Origin: Burkholderiales bacterium
Lineage (GTDB): Bacteria > Pseudomonadota > Gammaproteobacteria > Burkholderiales > SG8-41
Assembly (NCBI GenBank): GCA_020854035.1
Contig: JADZGE010000020.1
Coordinates: 62,001-126,000 of the forward strand
Direction of reading: 5' to 3'
DNA length: 64,000 bases
The notes beneath the pieces are model-generated. The model ran no database searches, was not told the origin of the DNA, and saw only the letters and a list, made by a program, of their open reading frames with translations. Of the stretch, positions 1 to 7,668 are shown in pieces (within the stretch, counting starts at the first letter, position 1; each line of letters begins with the position of its first letter). Both the position numbers and the translations under genes were made by a program.

Positions 1-37
1 ACCGGAATCCGGCGGGGCGAACCCGCCGCGCATCCGT

Positions 38-715
38 ATGCCACCTGCGGCCCCGTCGAACGCCCGATACCTGAGCGTCGCGCTGGCGCTGGCGGGGCCG
101 TTCTACCTCAACGATTTCGCGAGCATCCACGTCACGGACTGGCGCTCGTGGCTCGCGATCGACTACGCGGCGGTGAAGCTGCTGCCGCTCGCACTCGTGG
201 CGTGGCTGATCGGGACCCGGCGCATGACCGCGCGCGAGTTCGGGCTCACGGGACAGCGCGGGGTTCCGTTTCTGTGCGCGTTCCTCGGTGCCGCCCTCGC
301 CGGTACGCTGCTCGACCAGAATGGCTACCGGCTGCTCGCCGCGCTGCCCGGCTACCCGGCGCTCGGGCGCATGCCCGAGATCGGCAGCAGCGCATGGAAC
401 CGGTTCGATCTCACCGCGGGGCTCCTGCTGGTGGGTATCGTGGAAGAACTGGTGTTCCGGGCCTACGCGTGCACCGTCATCGAGCGGTACACGCGCGGCG
501 CAGCCGCAACCGTCGCCATTTCCTCCATCGCCTTCGGACTCGCCCACTGGAGCCTGGGCCTCAACGCGGTCCTCGTCACGGCGGCGGTCGGTGCGGTGTT
601 CATGGCGATCTACCTCGCCACGCGCTCCGCTCCCGCGCTCATGCTCGCCCACTTCATCGTCAACTTCATCGACTTCGCGGGCGTCGTGCCGAAGAGCATC
701 TTCCGGCTGGTGTGA
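38..715 (+). CDS. CPBP family intramembrane metalloprotease
   Basis: A 225-residue, highly hydrophobic protein of the CPBP (CAAX protease and bacteriocin-processing) family. These are glutamic-type intramembrane proteases that cleave or process membrane-bound peptides. The three family signatures are visible in order: the EE-x3-R motif (VEELVFRAY) near residue 146, FGLAHW near 169, and HFIVNFID near 207. Several membrane helices surround them. The start is the first in-frame ATG. No good Shine-Dalgarno is visible, and only 37 nt of upstream sequence are in the window. The substrate cannot be inferred. No bacteriocin or prenylation partner is adjacent, and the next gene is on the other strand. 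Confidence 0.85.
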   Translation: MPPAAPSNARYLSVALALAGPFYLNDFASIHVTDWRSWLAIDYAAVKLLPLALVAWLIGTRRMTAREFGLTGQRGVPFLCAFLGAALAGTLLDQNGYRLLAALPGYPALGRMPEIGSSAWNRFDLTAGLLLVGIVEELVFRAYACTVIERYTRGAAATVAISSIAFGLAHWSLGLNAVLVTAAVGAVFMAIYLATRSAPALMLAHFIVNFIDFAGVVPKSIFRLV

Positions 716-830
716 ACTGCTGCGCTGGAAGATCCCGCGTTCATCGCGGCGGCGCGGGCGGCTCCATCGCAACCGGGGCCGTGGCGCCGCCGGCGCCGGG
801 CGGGCATACGCGGTTTCCGATGGCGGCGTC

Positions 831-2066
831 CTACGCTTCCGCGGCGTGGCGCGCGTCGTCGATCGCCCGCAACGCGGGCCGCGCCAGCGCAGCCGGGCGC
901 AGCGCCGGGTCCACGAACTTGAGGTATTGCGGGCCGAGTTCGCCGACGGTGTTGACCCCGAGCAGCGCGATGTTGCGGCGGATCTCCTCGTGGAAGATTT
1001 CCAGAGCGCGCGCCGCGCCGGCCTCCCCGGCCGCGGCCACGCCGTAGAGCGTCGCGCGCCCGATCATGACCGCATGCGCTCCCAGCGCGAGCGCCTTGAC
1101 GACGTCCGAGCCCCGCCGGAAGCCGCTGTCCACGAACACCGTTGTCTTCTTACCGACCGCGTCGACGATCTCCGGCAGCACTTCCATCGGCGAGACGACG
1201 CCGTCGAGGTTGCGCCCGCCGTGGTTCGACACGTCCACGCCGTCGGCGCCGTGGTTCACCGCTTCGAGGGCGTCCTGGGCATTCAACATGCCCTTCACGA
1301 TGAGCTTGTGCGGCCAGATCTTGCGAAGCGCGTCGAGGTCGTCCCAGCGGATCGAGTCGGTGCGCAGGCTCGAGCGGCCCATCGGGCCCCGCGTCATCTT
1401 CGCGCGCGCGGCGGCAGGGTAGTTCTGGTACATCGGCATGCCGGTCGTCAGCATGTAGCGACCCATGACACCCAGCAGCCAGCGCGGATGCGCCAGCATG
1501 TCGATCGCGCTTTTCGGCGAAAGGCTGAAGGGCAGCGTGAATCCGTTGCGGACGTTGTACTCGCGGTTGCCGGCGGAGACGCCGTCCACCGTGACGACGA
1601 GCGCCTTGTAGCCCGCCGCCCTGGCGCGGTTCACGAGCTCGTGCGACATCGACCGGTCCGGCCACAGGTAGAGCTGGAACCAGAGCTCGCCGCCCGCTTC
1701 CCCGGCGACACGCTCCATCGCGGTCATCGAGCCCGTGGCGAGCGTGAACGGAATGCCGGCCGCCTTCGCCGCGCGCGCGAGCGCGATCTCACCCTCGTAC
1801 CAGAGCAGTCCCGCCGTGCCGGTCGGCGCGATGACGAGCGGCATGGCATGCTTCACGCCGAAAATCGTCGTCTCGGCCGTGCGCTTCGAGACGTCGCGGA
1901 AAGTGCGCGGCCTGAAGCGGATGCGGTCGAACACCTCGCGGTTGTTCCGGAGCGCGACTTCCTCCTCGGTTCCGCGGTCCATGAACTCGAAGGGCCCACG
2001 CGGCACGCGCTTCATGGCCATGTCGCGCAGGTCGAAGATGTTGCACGCTTTCGTCTTGAGATCCAT
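831..2066 (-). CDS. FMN-dependent alpha-hydroxy-acid oxidase/dehydrogenase (LldD-like)
   Basis: A 411-residue member of the FMN-dependent alpha-hydroxy-acid dehydrogenase family (L-lactate dehydrogenase, glycolate oxidase, mandelate dehydrogenase), which oxidises 2-hydroxy acids to 2-oxo acids. The catalytic histidine lies in SNHGGRNLDG near residue 282. The FMN phosphate-binding segment DSGFRRGSDVVKALALG follows, and MIGRATLYG closes the barrel. Length is normal. The ATG at 2066 is preceded by AAAGGAG at good spacing. The substrate is uncertain. The neighbours (VOC protein, ThDP enzyme) suggest 2-hydroxy/2-oxo-acid catabolism, so calling it strictly L-lactate dehydrogenase would be over-precise. 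Confidence 0.88.
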   Translation of the reverse strand: MDLKTKACNIFDLRDMAMKRVPRGPFEFMDRGTEEEVALRNNREVFDRIRFRPRTFRDVSKRTAETTIFGVKHAMPLVIAPTGTAGLLWYEGEIALARAAKAAGIPFTLATGSMTAMERVAGEAGGELWFQLYLWPDRSMSHELVNRARAAGYKALVVTVDGVSAGNREYNVRNGFTLPFSLSPKSAIDMLAHPRWLLGVMGRYMLTTGMPMYQNYPAAARAKMTRGPMGRSSLRTDSIRWDDLDALRKIWPHKLIVKGMLNAQDALEAVNHGADGVDVSNHGGRNLDGVVSPMEVLPEIVDAVGKKTTVFVDSGFRRGSDVVKALALGAHAVMIGRATLYGVAAAGEAGAARALEIFHEEIRRNIALLGVNTVGELGPQYLKFVDPALRPAALARPALRAIDDARHAAEA

Positions 2067-2198
2067 GGTGCGCTCCTTTGCCGCGGGTCCAGCATGCGAA
2101 CAGCGTATTCGCGCGCTTCATTGTAGCCATGGCGGCGGCCCGGATACAGCGGTGCGGGCACGGGGCCCGGCACGAGCTCGGCGGAAAGCCCTGGCGGT

Positions 2199-2390
2199 GC
2201 CGCCGCGCGCGGGATTCGCGAGGCCGCTCGTCAATCCGAAGTATTCGTGGCGGACGTGGCCGATCCGGCTGCCGTCAAGGCGATGGTGGACGGCGTGTTG
2301 TCGCGCTTCGGGCGCGTAAACATCCTCGTCCGCAACGTCTCCGTGCGCCGCGAAGTGCCGCTCCTGAACATGACCGTCGAGGATTGTCGG
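2199..2390 (+). pseudogene. Short-chain dehydrogenase (SDR) remnant
   Basis: One reading frame contains recognisable SDR pieces. An ARGI-like end of the glycine-rich motif is followed almost at once by a segment reading VFVADVADPAAVKAMVD, then GVLSRFGRVNILVRNVSVRR and a MTVEDC piece. In a normal SDR these are the beta1 glycine motif, the NNVG region and the following helix. Here the first about 50 residues are collapsed and everything after about residue 110 is gone. The frame then runs on without homology into the PEP-CTERM gene. It is a fragment deleted at both ends, with no start signal. Confidence 0.65.
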
Positions 2391-2479
2391 ATTTCTTTAC
2401 AGCAGCTTGCCCGCGACGACAGGGGAGATTCGCGCGTTCCGCCGTATTCTCAATGCCTTGCCTCGCCCTCCGTCGCGGC

Positions 2480-2495
2480 GGGCACAAAACTTGCT
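2480..2495 (+). promoter_or_regulatory. Sigma-54 (RpoN)-type promoter upstream of the PEP-CTERM gene
   Basis: The sequence GGGCACAAAACTTGCT matches the sigma-54 consensus (TGGCAC-N5-TTGCW). The -24 GG is at 2481-2482 and the -12 GC at 2493-2494, exactly 10 nt apart. It lies 55 nt upstream of the ATG at 2550 on the correct strand. PEP-CTERM genes in several proteobacteria are known to be under PrsK/PrsR-RpoN control, so the position is biologically sensible. No activator-binding site was identified. Confidence 0.6.
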
Positions 2496-2500
2496 AGCGT

Positions 2501-2518
2501 ACAGACCGTGAGGTCTGT
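2501..2518 (+). other. Perfect inverted repeat in the PEP-CTERM leader
   Basis: ACAGACC-GTGA-GGTCTGT forms a perfect 7-bp hairpin. It lies 6 nt after the predicted sigma-54 -12 element and 31 nt before the PEP-CTERM start codon. It could be a 5'-end RNA hairpin or an operator. It is too close to the start and lacks a T-run, so it is not a terminator. Confidence 0.5.
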
Positions 2519-2549
2519 CACCCTTCAACATCAAACGGAGCAACGCAAC

Positions 2550-3233
2550 ATGAAGAACCCGTTTTCGGCCCTGTTGTTGGCCGCGACCCTGTTACCGCTC
2601 CCGGCCGCGGCAATCGTACTCGTCCAGACCAGTGACTCCGGCTATTACAACAACCAGATCGGCTCCGTGCTCGACCTTTCCAACACCGGATCGGATACCT
2701 GCGCCGAGCCGTTCCCGGTCGGCAACGACTGCACCAATTCCTATCCCACCGCGCCCAATCTGTCCGCCGCAAGCGGCATACTCGGCAACTGGCTTACGAA
2801 CCCGCAGAGCCTCAACGGCAACTGGACAAGCTCGGCATCCATCCCGACGACGTGGGCGGTGGGCACCGAGGTCGCGATTATCTATCAGTTCAATACGCTG
2901 GGCGCGACCAACGTGGTGGCCCAATTCGGCGTGGACAACGGTATTTTCGTCTGGCTGAACGGCAACTACCTCCTGGGTGCGCGCGCCGGTGGCGGCCCCG
3001 CCCTGGGCGAGTACACGTTGAATCTCGGTGACCTCGCGGCCGGGACCCACTACCTGCAACTCCTCGTGGAAGATCATGGCGGCAGCAACGGCTACGCGGT
3101 GCTGATCACGGCCGATACCTACACGCCCGGTCCGCCACCCGGCAGCAACGTTCCCGAACCCGGCTCGCTTGCACTGTTCGGGCTGGGCCTCGCCGGGCTG
3201 CGGCTGGTGCGGCGCGCGCGGATGGTCCGTTAG
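2550..3233 (+). CDS. PEP-CTERM sorting-domain surface protein
   Basis: A 227-residue secreted protein. Residues 1-22 are a signal peptide (MKNPFSALLLAATLLPLPAA). The C-terminus has the exosortase sorting signal: VPEPGSLALFGLGLAGLRL, i.e. PEP motif plus hydrophobic helix, followed by an arginine-rich tail. The middle is low-charge and rich in Asn, Gly, Ser and Thr, typical of exported extracellular-matrix proteins. The start is the ATG at 2550 preceded by ACGGAG. An upstream in-frame reading belongs to the SDR remnant and is not part of this protein. No exosortase gene is in the window, so sorting must depend on one elsewhere. The specific function is unknown. Confidence 0.85.
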   Translation: MKNPFSALLLAATLLPLPAAAIVLVQTSDSGYYNNQIGSVLDLSNTGSDTCAEPFPVGNDCTNSYPTAPNLSAASGILGNWLTNPQSLNGNWTSSASIPTTWAVGTEVAIIYQFNTLGATNVVAQFGVDNGIFVWLNGNYLLGARAGGGPALGEYTLNLGDLAAGTHYLQLLVEDHGGSNGYAVLITADTYTPGPPPGSNVPEPGSLALFGLGLAGLRLVRRARMVR

Positions 3234-3256
3234 CACCGCCGCCAGCGAGCGGGCGG

Positions 3257-3602
3257 TCACCGCGGGACCAGATCGCTGACAGCCTGCGCGAAGGCTTCCG
3301 GCGCCTCGCGCGGGAGAAAGTGCCCCGCGACGCGGATCGCGCGGCGCTCGTATGCCCCCGTGAACAAGCGCGCGTGGCCGGCCGTTTCGTCGAGCGGAGA
3401 GCGCCGCCTGCCGCCCCGAGCGCGGCGTCGCCGGATCGAGAAAGCGCGTCGGGCCGTAACCGCGCAGGCAAGGGACGATCAACCGCAAGCGCGCCGGCGC
3501 GAGCGCCGCAACCACGCCGTCATACACGCGCGGGTCGTCGGGGAAGCCGTGCAGCAGCACGACCGGGGCAGCGCCCGGATCACCGTGTTCCTCGTACGCC
3601 AC
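3257..3602 (-). pseudogene. Alpha/beta hydrolase remnant with internal deletion
   Basis: The 5' end encodes about 63 residues of a normal alpha/beta hydrolase N-terminus, with the oxyanion motif VVLLHGFPDDPRVYD and the second-strand LIVPCLRGYGPTRFLDP. After that the frame loses similarity. In another frame the last about 34 codons encode a typical C-terminus (AYERRAIRVAGHFLPREAPE, with the catalytic-His region GHFLP) ending in a stop at 3257. About 190 central residues, including the nucleophile elbow, are missing. It is a deletion remnant of an epoxide-hydrolase-like gene, not a functional CDS. Confidence 0.75.
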
Positions 3603-3667
3603 CCGCAGCGTGCGGGTGAAACACCGCGGGCGGCGGGAAGCTCCGCCTGCTGCCTTCTGCCCTCGGC

Positions 3668-4069
3668 TCAGGCCATGTCCTTGCGATTGAGCAGCTCGAT
3701 CGAAACGCCGTCCGGCGCATTGATGAAGGCGATGCGCGTGGTCGGATTGAAGTCCACGGGCTCGAGGCTGAAGGTGACGCCCTTTGCGCGCAGACCCGCG
3801 CAGAATCCGTCGAAATCACCCTTTACCCGCAGGCCGAAGTGATCGACGCCCCATTCCAGCGGACCGCGCTCGCCCACCTTCTCCCCGGGTCGCTCGCCGC
3901 GCACGAGCACCATCACCCCGGCGATGGCCACATAGAGCTGCGGCGCGCCCTTCACCTCGATATCGCGGACAACCTTTCCGCCCAGCTTCTCGACGTACCA
4001 GCCGGCGCTCGCCCGCGGGTCCTTCGCCACCAGATGCACGTGGTCGAAACTCAGTTCGGTGTTTGCCAT
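3668..4069 (-). CDS. VOC family (glyoxalase/dioxygenase-fold) protein
   Basis: A 133-residue vicinal-oxygen-chelate protein with two beta-alpha-beta-beta-beta modules. Candidate metal ligands are the His in FDHVHLV (residue 10), the His in GVDHFGLRV (near 87) and the Glu in GVSIELLNR (near 126). VOC proteins act as glyoxalases, epimerases, dioxygenases or resistance proteins, and sequence alone does not say which this is. The ATG at 4069 has GGGAGAAG upstream. It lies downstream of the ThDP-enzyme gene on the same strand, about 240 nt away across an inverted repeat, so co-transcription is uncertain. Confidence 0.8.
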   Translation of the reverse strand: MANTELSFDHVHLVAKDPRASAGWYVEKLGGKVVRDIEVKGAPQLYVAIAGVMVLVRGERPGEKVGERGPLEWGVDHFGLRVKGDFDGFCAGLRAKGVTFSLEPVDFNPTTRIAFINAPDGVSIELLNRKDMA

Positions 4070-4150
4070 GCTCTTCTCCCGTCCGATGCAAGAATCAGCC
4101 CGTCGTTCCCGTCAACTCCAGCTCAGCCACCCGGAAACGCCGCGCCCATT

Positions 4151-4300
4151 TGCCGCAAAGACGCGGAGCCCGCGGAGACGGGACGACCGAATGGGAAGCG
4201 GCTGGCGCGCACGGGCTGAAGCGCCGTCCTCGAACTGATCGTAGCAGGGGTGCCTTTCCCGATCCCGCTCTTCTCTGCGGGCTCTGCGTCTGCGCGGCTC
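4151..4300. repeat. CGCAGAG/CTCTGCG-type intergenic inverted repeat
   Basis: Left arm 4151-4182 (CCGCAAAGACGCGGAGCCCG and on) and right arm 4269-4300 (TCTTCTCTGCGGGCTCTGCG and on) are imperfect reverse complements. The same arm type recurs at 12507-12672, 13603-13636, 40670-40753 and 46717-46908. It fills the gap between the VOC and ThDP genes and could fold as a large RNA hairpin. Confidence 0.7.
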
Positions 4301-4310
4301 AATGCAGCCC

Positions 4311-5954
4311 CTACTCGCCGCTCACGCCGGACGGCACCCAGCCGCGCTTCGCCCGGATCGCCGCGTCGCTCAAGATTTCCACCACCGCCGGCCGGCCCGC
4401 CGCGAGCGCCTTGTCGAGCGCCCCCTTGACGCCGGCGGGCTTCTCCACGCGGAAGCCGGCGCAGCCCATCGACTCGGCGACCTTGGCGAAGTTGACCTCC
4501 CTCTCGAAGCGTGCATCCTCGATGACGCCGCCGGAATGGTTGTTGTTGACGACCATGACCGCGTTCAACTTCGCGCGCGCCGCTGTCTCCAGCTCGGCCA
4601 TGTGGTAGTAGAAACCGGCGTCGCCGCAGAAGCCGATGACCGGCTCGTCGCCGAGCGCGGCCTTCGCGCCCAGCGTCGCCGGGAACGACCAGCCGAGCGA
4701 GCCCCCGCAGCGCAGGTAGCGTTGCCCGGGCTTCGTGAGCTTCGACATCTGCGCGGTCCAGATCGCCGCGTGGAACGTGTCCACGACGAGCGTCGCGCCC
4801 GAGGGCAACCATTCGCCCAGTTCCTTCGCGATACGCTCCGGCCGTATCGGCACGGCGTCGGACGTCCGCAGCGGATCGGACTCCTTCCAGAAGTCCGCGA
4901 CCTGGCTTCGCACCTGCTCCAGCCACTCCGCGCGGCGCGAGGGCCCGTTCCCTGCGGCGTCGATCATCTGCCGCAGCGCCACCTTCGCGTCGCCGTGGAG
5001 CGAGACGATGTTCGGATAGTTGCGGCCGAGTTCGTCCGGGTCGATGTCGAGCTGGATGACCGGCGTGCCGGCCTTCGGGATCTGCCAGCCGTTCGTCACC
5101 TGCCCGCCGGCGTGGCTGCCGATGAAAAAGACGAGGTCAGCCGCCGCCACCGCCTGGTTCGCGCACCAGCGCGAGTAGCTGCCGGGCACGCCGACGTTGA
5201 GGGCATGATCGTCGGACACGAGCGCCCGCGCGTGCAGGCTCGTCGCGATGGGGACCTGGAGCGTTTCGGCGAGCCTGATCAATTCGGCGCCGGCCCCCGA
5301 TTTCACCGCGCCGCCGCCGACCACGATGATGGGCTTGGCGGCTTTCCTCAGCGCGTCCACGGCCGCCTTGACGGCCTCCGGTTCGGCGAGGGGGCGAAAC
5401 GCGGGAAACCGCGCGAACCGCTTCTCGAAGACGAGCGGCAGGTCCGCTTCGGCGTCCAGAACCTGCCCCGCGTTGCCGCGGAGTTCCAGGTGCACGGGAC
5501 CGGGAGCGCCGCTGGTTGCGGTGCGGAACGCCTGCCGGAGCAGATCGGGAAAGCGCTTCACCGTGTTCACGCAGAAGTTCGCCTTGGTGACGCCCTCCCA
5601 CGCCGAGTTGTCCTCCGCGTTCTGGTAGGCGTGGCGGTAGCGCGGCTCGTCGTTCTGGCCACCGGAGATCGCGATCACCGGGGAGCCGGACATGCGGGCA
5701 TCGCGCAGCCCCGCGGCGAGATTGGTGGAACCGATGTCCTGGCACAGGCAGATCCCGGGCCGGTGCCGCGCGCGCGCGTAGCCGTCCGCCATGTAGGCGG
5801 CGGCCTTCTCGCCGTGGGTCACGATCGTGCCGATGCCGAGCTTCCCGGCCTCCTCGAGCGCGGCCCTGGCAATCGAGTTCACGTAGAAAATGCTGGTGAC
5901 GCCGTAGCCGCGCATGGCTTCGGCGAAATAGCGGCTTCCGGTCATCCTCGGCAT
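4311..5954 (-). CDS. Thiamine-diphosphate-dependent enzyme, acetolactate-synthase superfamily
   Basis: A 547-residue three-domain ThDP enzyme (Pyr, central, PP domains), family of acetolactate synthase and benzoylformate decarboxylase. The activating Glu is in HGEKAAAYMADGYA (near residue 49). The ThDP/Mg motif is GDAGFYYH followed about 25 residues later by NNN. The canonical GDG is GDA here, a small deviation. The ATG at 5954 is chosen because GGAGG precedes it and the protein begins with the conserved MTGSRYFAEAMRGYGV; the longer upstream open frame has no homology. The substrate is unknown. It is clearly paralogous to the gene at 27214-28890, and both lie among orphan Bug receptors, so breakdown of a 2-oxo acid is a fair inference. 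Confidence 0.85.
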   Translation of the reverse strand: MPRMTGSRYFAEAMRGYGVTSIFYVNSIARAALEEAGKLGIGTIVTHGEKAAAYMADGYARARHRPGICLCQDIGSTNLAAGLRDARMSGSPVIAISGGQNDEPRYRHAYQNAEDNSAWEGVTKANFCVNTVKRFPDLLRQAFRTATSGAPGPVHLELRGNAGQVLDAEADLPLVFEKRFARFPAFRPLAEPEAVKAAVDALRKAAKPIIVVGGGAVKSGAGAELIRLAETLQVPIATSLHARALVSDDHALNVGVPGSYSRWCANQAVAAADLVFFIGSHAGGQVTNGWQIPKAGTPVIQLDIDPDELGRNYPNIVSLHGDAKVALRQMIDAAGNGPSRRAEWLEQVRSQVADFWKESDPLRTSDAVPIRPERIAKELGEWLPSGATLVVDTFHAAIWTAQMSKLTKPGQRYLRCGGSLGWSFPATLGAKAALGDEPVIGFCGDAGFYYHMAELETAARAKLNAVMVVNNNHSGGVIEDARFEREVNFAKVAESMGCAGFRVEKPAGVKGALDKALAAGRPAVVEILSDAAIRAKRGWVPSGVSGE

Positions 5955-6190
5955 GTTCGCCTCCGTCCCCGGTGAAGGATGAAGGATGAGGCACGGGCGT
6001 TGCAAGCCGTTCGGGCGGGCCACGATCGCGCAAGGCATCGCCAGCGGCACGATGACGCCGAATCCGCAATCCGGACTGTGCGGACGGAACCCGCAGGAGG
6101 CAAGCGGCGCGCCTCGCGGAGGTGACCGCGGGCGGGGCGGTAGAATCCCGGCAGGGACAACCTGGTCCCGCTCCCGTCGAAAGGAATGCC

Positions 6191-6880
6191 ATGGCCGCCT
6201 CGCACGCCGCACCGCCCCGGACGCTCGACCGTGCGCTCGAGGTCGGGCCGGAGGACTGGCGGGAGCGCGATTTCTACCAGTTGATGACCGCGCTCGTCAT
6301 CCCGCGCCCGGTCGGCTGGATCTCCAGCGTTTCGGCGGCGGGCGTGCGCAACCTCGCGCCCTACTCGTATTTCAACCTCATGGGCAGCGACCCGTTCTAC
6401 GTCGCGTTCGGCTCGACCACGGTGAAGGACACGCTCACCAACGTGCGCGAAACGCGGCAGTTCGTCGCCAACATCGCGACCATGCACCTCCTCGACAAGA
6501 TGAGCTTCACCTCCGGCGACTACCCGAGCGAGGAGGACGAGTTCGGCTGGGCGGACCTCACGCCCGTGCCGTCCGCAAAGGTGCGCCCGCCGCGCGTCGC
6601 CGAGGCAAGAGCGCACATCGAGTGTGAGCTGGTGCAGGTCGTCACCGACGGCAACACGAACATCGTTCTGGGCCGCATCGTGCACGCGCACGTCGATCCG
6701 TCCGTATGGAAGGACGGGCGCGTCGATCCCCTGCTGCTCGATCCGGTCTGCCGTCTCTCCGGATCCGGATACGCCTCGCTCGGCACGCTCTTCAGCCTGC
6801 CGCGCCCCGAGTGGAAGAATGTCAAGGGAACGAGGGGGCATGAAGCGATGCCGCGCGCGGTCGTGCGCGCGAGGAAGTGA
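6191..6880 (+). CDS. Flavin reductase family / FMN-binding split-barrel protein
   Basis: A 229-residue protein of the flavin reductase-like domain family. The hallmark N-terminal segment is present (RDFYQLMTALVIPRPVGWIS), followed by NLAPYSYFNLMGSDPFYVAF. These proteins bind FMN and often supply reduced flavin to monooxygenases or act as small oxidoreductases. The start is the ATG at 6191 with AAAGGA upstream; the frame is open further 5' but without family similarity. It is divergent from the ThDP gene and is followed 81 nt later by the candidate selenoprotein gene on the same strand, so a shared redox role is possible. Confidence 0.85.
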   Translation: MAASHAAPPRTLDRALEVGPEDWRERDFYQLMTALVIPRPVGWISSVSAAGVRNLAPYSYFNLMGSDPFYVAFGSTTVKDTLTNVRETRQFVANIATMHLLDKMSFTSGDYPSEEDEFGWADLTPVPSAKVRPPRVAEARAHIECELVQVVTDGNTNIVLGRIVHAHVDPSVWKDGRVDPLLLDPVCRLSGSGYASLGTLFSLPRPEWKNVKGTRGHEAMPRAVVRARK

Positions 6881-6961
6881 GGCGTTCAGCTCTTCGTGTC
6901 GCGTGTTACCCTGTATTTTCGACAGCGGGTCCCGCGTCGTTTTGCTTGAGGAGAGAAGCCC

Positions 6962-7558
6962 ATGCCACACATTCCGTACGTCGATCCGGCGTCCGTGACC
7001 GATCCCGAAATTCTCGGTTACCTGGAGAAAGCGCGCCTGGAAGGGACGCCCCGGCCCGAGAGTCAGGCCATCCGGGCGCATAACCCGGCCGTGATACGGG
7101 CGTTCTCGCAGGCATGGGAGTTGATTTTCCGGCAGGGAGTGTGCGATCACGGAATCAAGGAGCTCTGCCGGGTCTACGTATCGCAGTCGATCGAGTGCGA
7201 GTACTGAGGCGTCCAGCGTTCCGTCCAGGCTGGACGGAAAGGCGTGAGCGAAGACCAGTACAGCGAGCTTCTGAAGTTCGAGAGTTCCTCGAAATTCACC
7301 GAACGCGAGAAAGTGGCCCTGAGCTACACGAGCGCCATAATCTGGAATCCCGATATCGCCGACGACGCGCTGTGGGCGAAACTTCATCGACATTTCACCA
7401 TACCCGAGCTGGTCGAGCTGGGAAGCTTCATCGCGCTCACGCTCGGGCAGCAGCGGTGGATCAAGACACTCGGAATCGGGCACGGGGAAATTCTCGCCGA
7501 CACCCATGCCGGTCTCGCTCCGGCGCCCGCGATGCCGCAAGCGGCCAGGCATGCCTGA
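6962..7558 (+). CDS. Candidate selenoprotein: AhpD/carboxymuconolactone-decarboxylase-like, CxxU
   Basis: Read through the TGA at 7205-7207, this is a 198-residue AhpD-like protein. Before the TGA the frame has the helix KELCRVYVSQSIECEY. After it the same frame continues for 116 codons without another stop, starting GVQRSVQAGRKG and running to family-like sequence (LHRHFTIPELVELGSFIALT, then QQRWIKTLGIGHGE). The TGA falls exactly where AhpD-like proteins have the second Cys of CxxC, giving C-E-Y-U. A strong hairpin starts 11 nt after the TGA. GAGGAGA lies at good spacing before the ATG. The chemistry would be peroxidase or thiol-disulfide exchange. AhpD-like selenoproteins are known from bacterial surveys. 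The alternative is a nonsense mutation or sequencing error. No sel genes are in the window. Confidence 0.75.
7219..7239 (+). promoter_or_regulatory. Putative bacterial SECIS hairpin
   Basis: TTCCGTCCA (7219-7227), loop GGC (7228-7230), TGGACGGAA (7231-7239): a perfect 9-bp stem. It begins 11 nt after the in-frame TGA, and the apical loop starts 20 nt after it. Known bacterial SECIS elements carry a G in the first loop positions and a short stem at this distance. The E. coli fdhF element, from memory, also has 11 nt between UGA and stem and an AGGUCU apex; here the apex is AGGCU. The element lies inside the coding frame, as bSECIS elements do. Confidence 0.7.
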
Positions 7559-7668
7559 CGCATCGCGCGGCGCCCGCTGGGCGGTGTTCAATCCGAGCCC
7601 CCTACGCGGCCCACCGCCACGCTCCACGCGGTGGCGGCGCTGCGCCTCGCCGCGCGCGGCAATCCCGA

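Noticed and set aside
7208..7558. Independent gene starting at GTG 7244 after the AhpD fragment
   Set aside because: No ribosome-binding site, and the piece lacks the first helix of the fold. It is the in-frame second half of the upstream gene.
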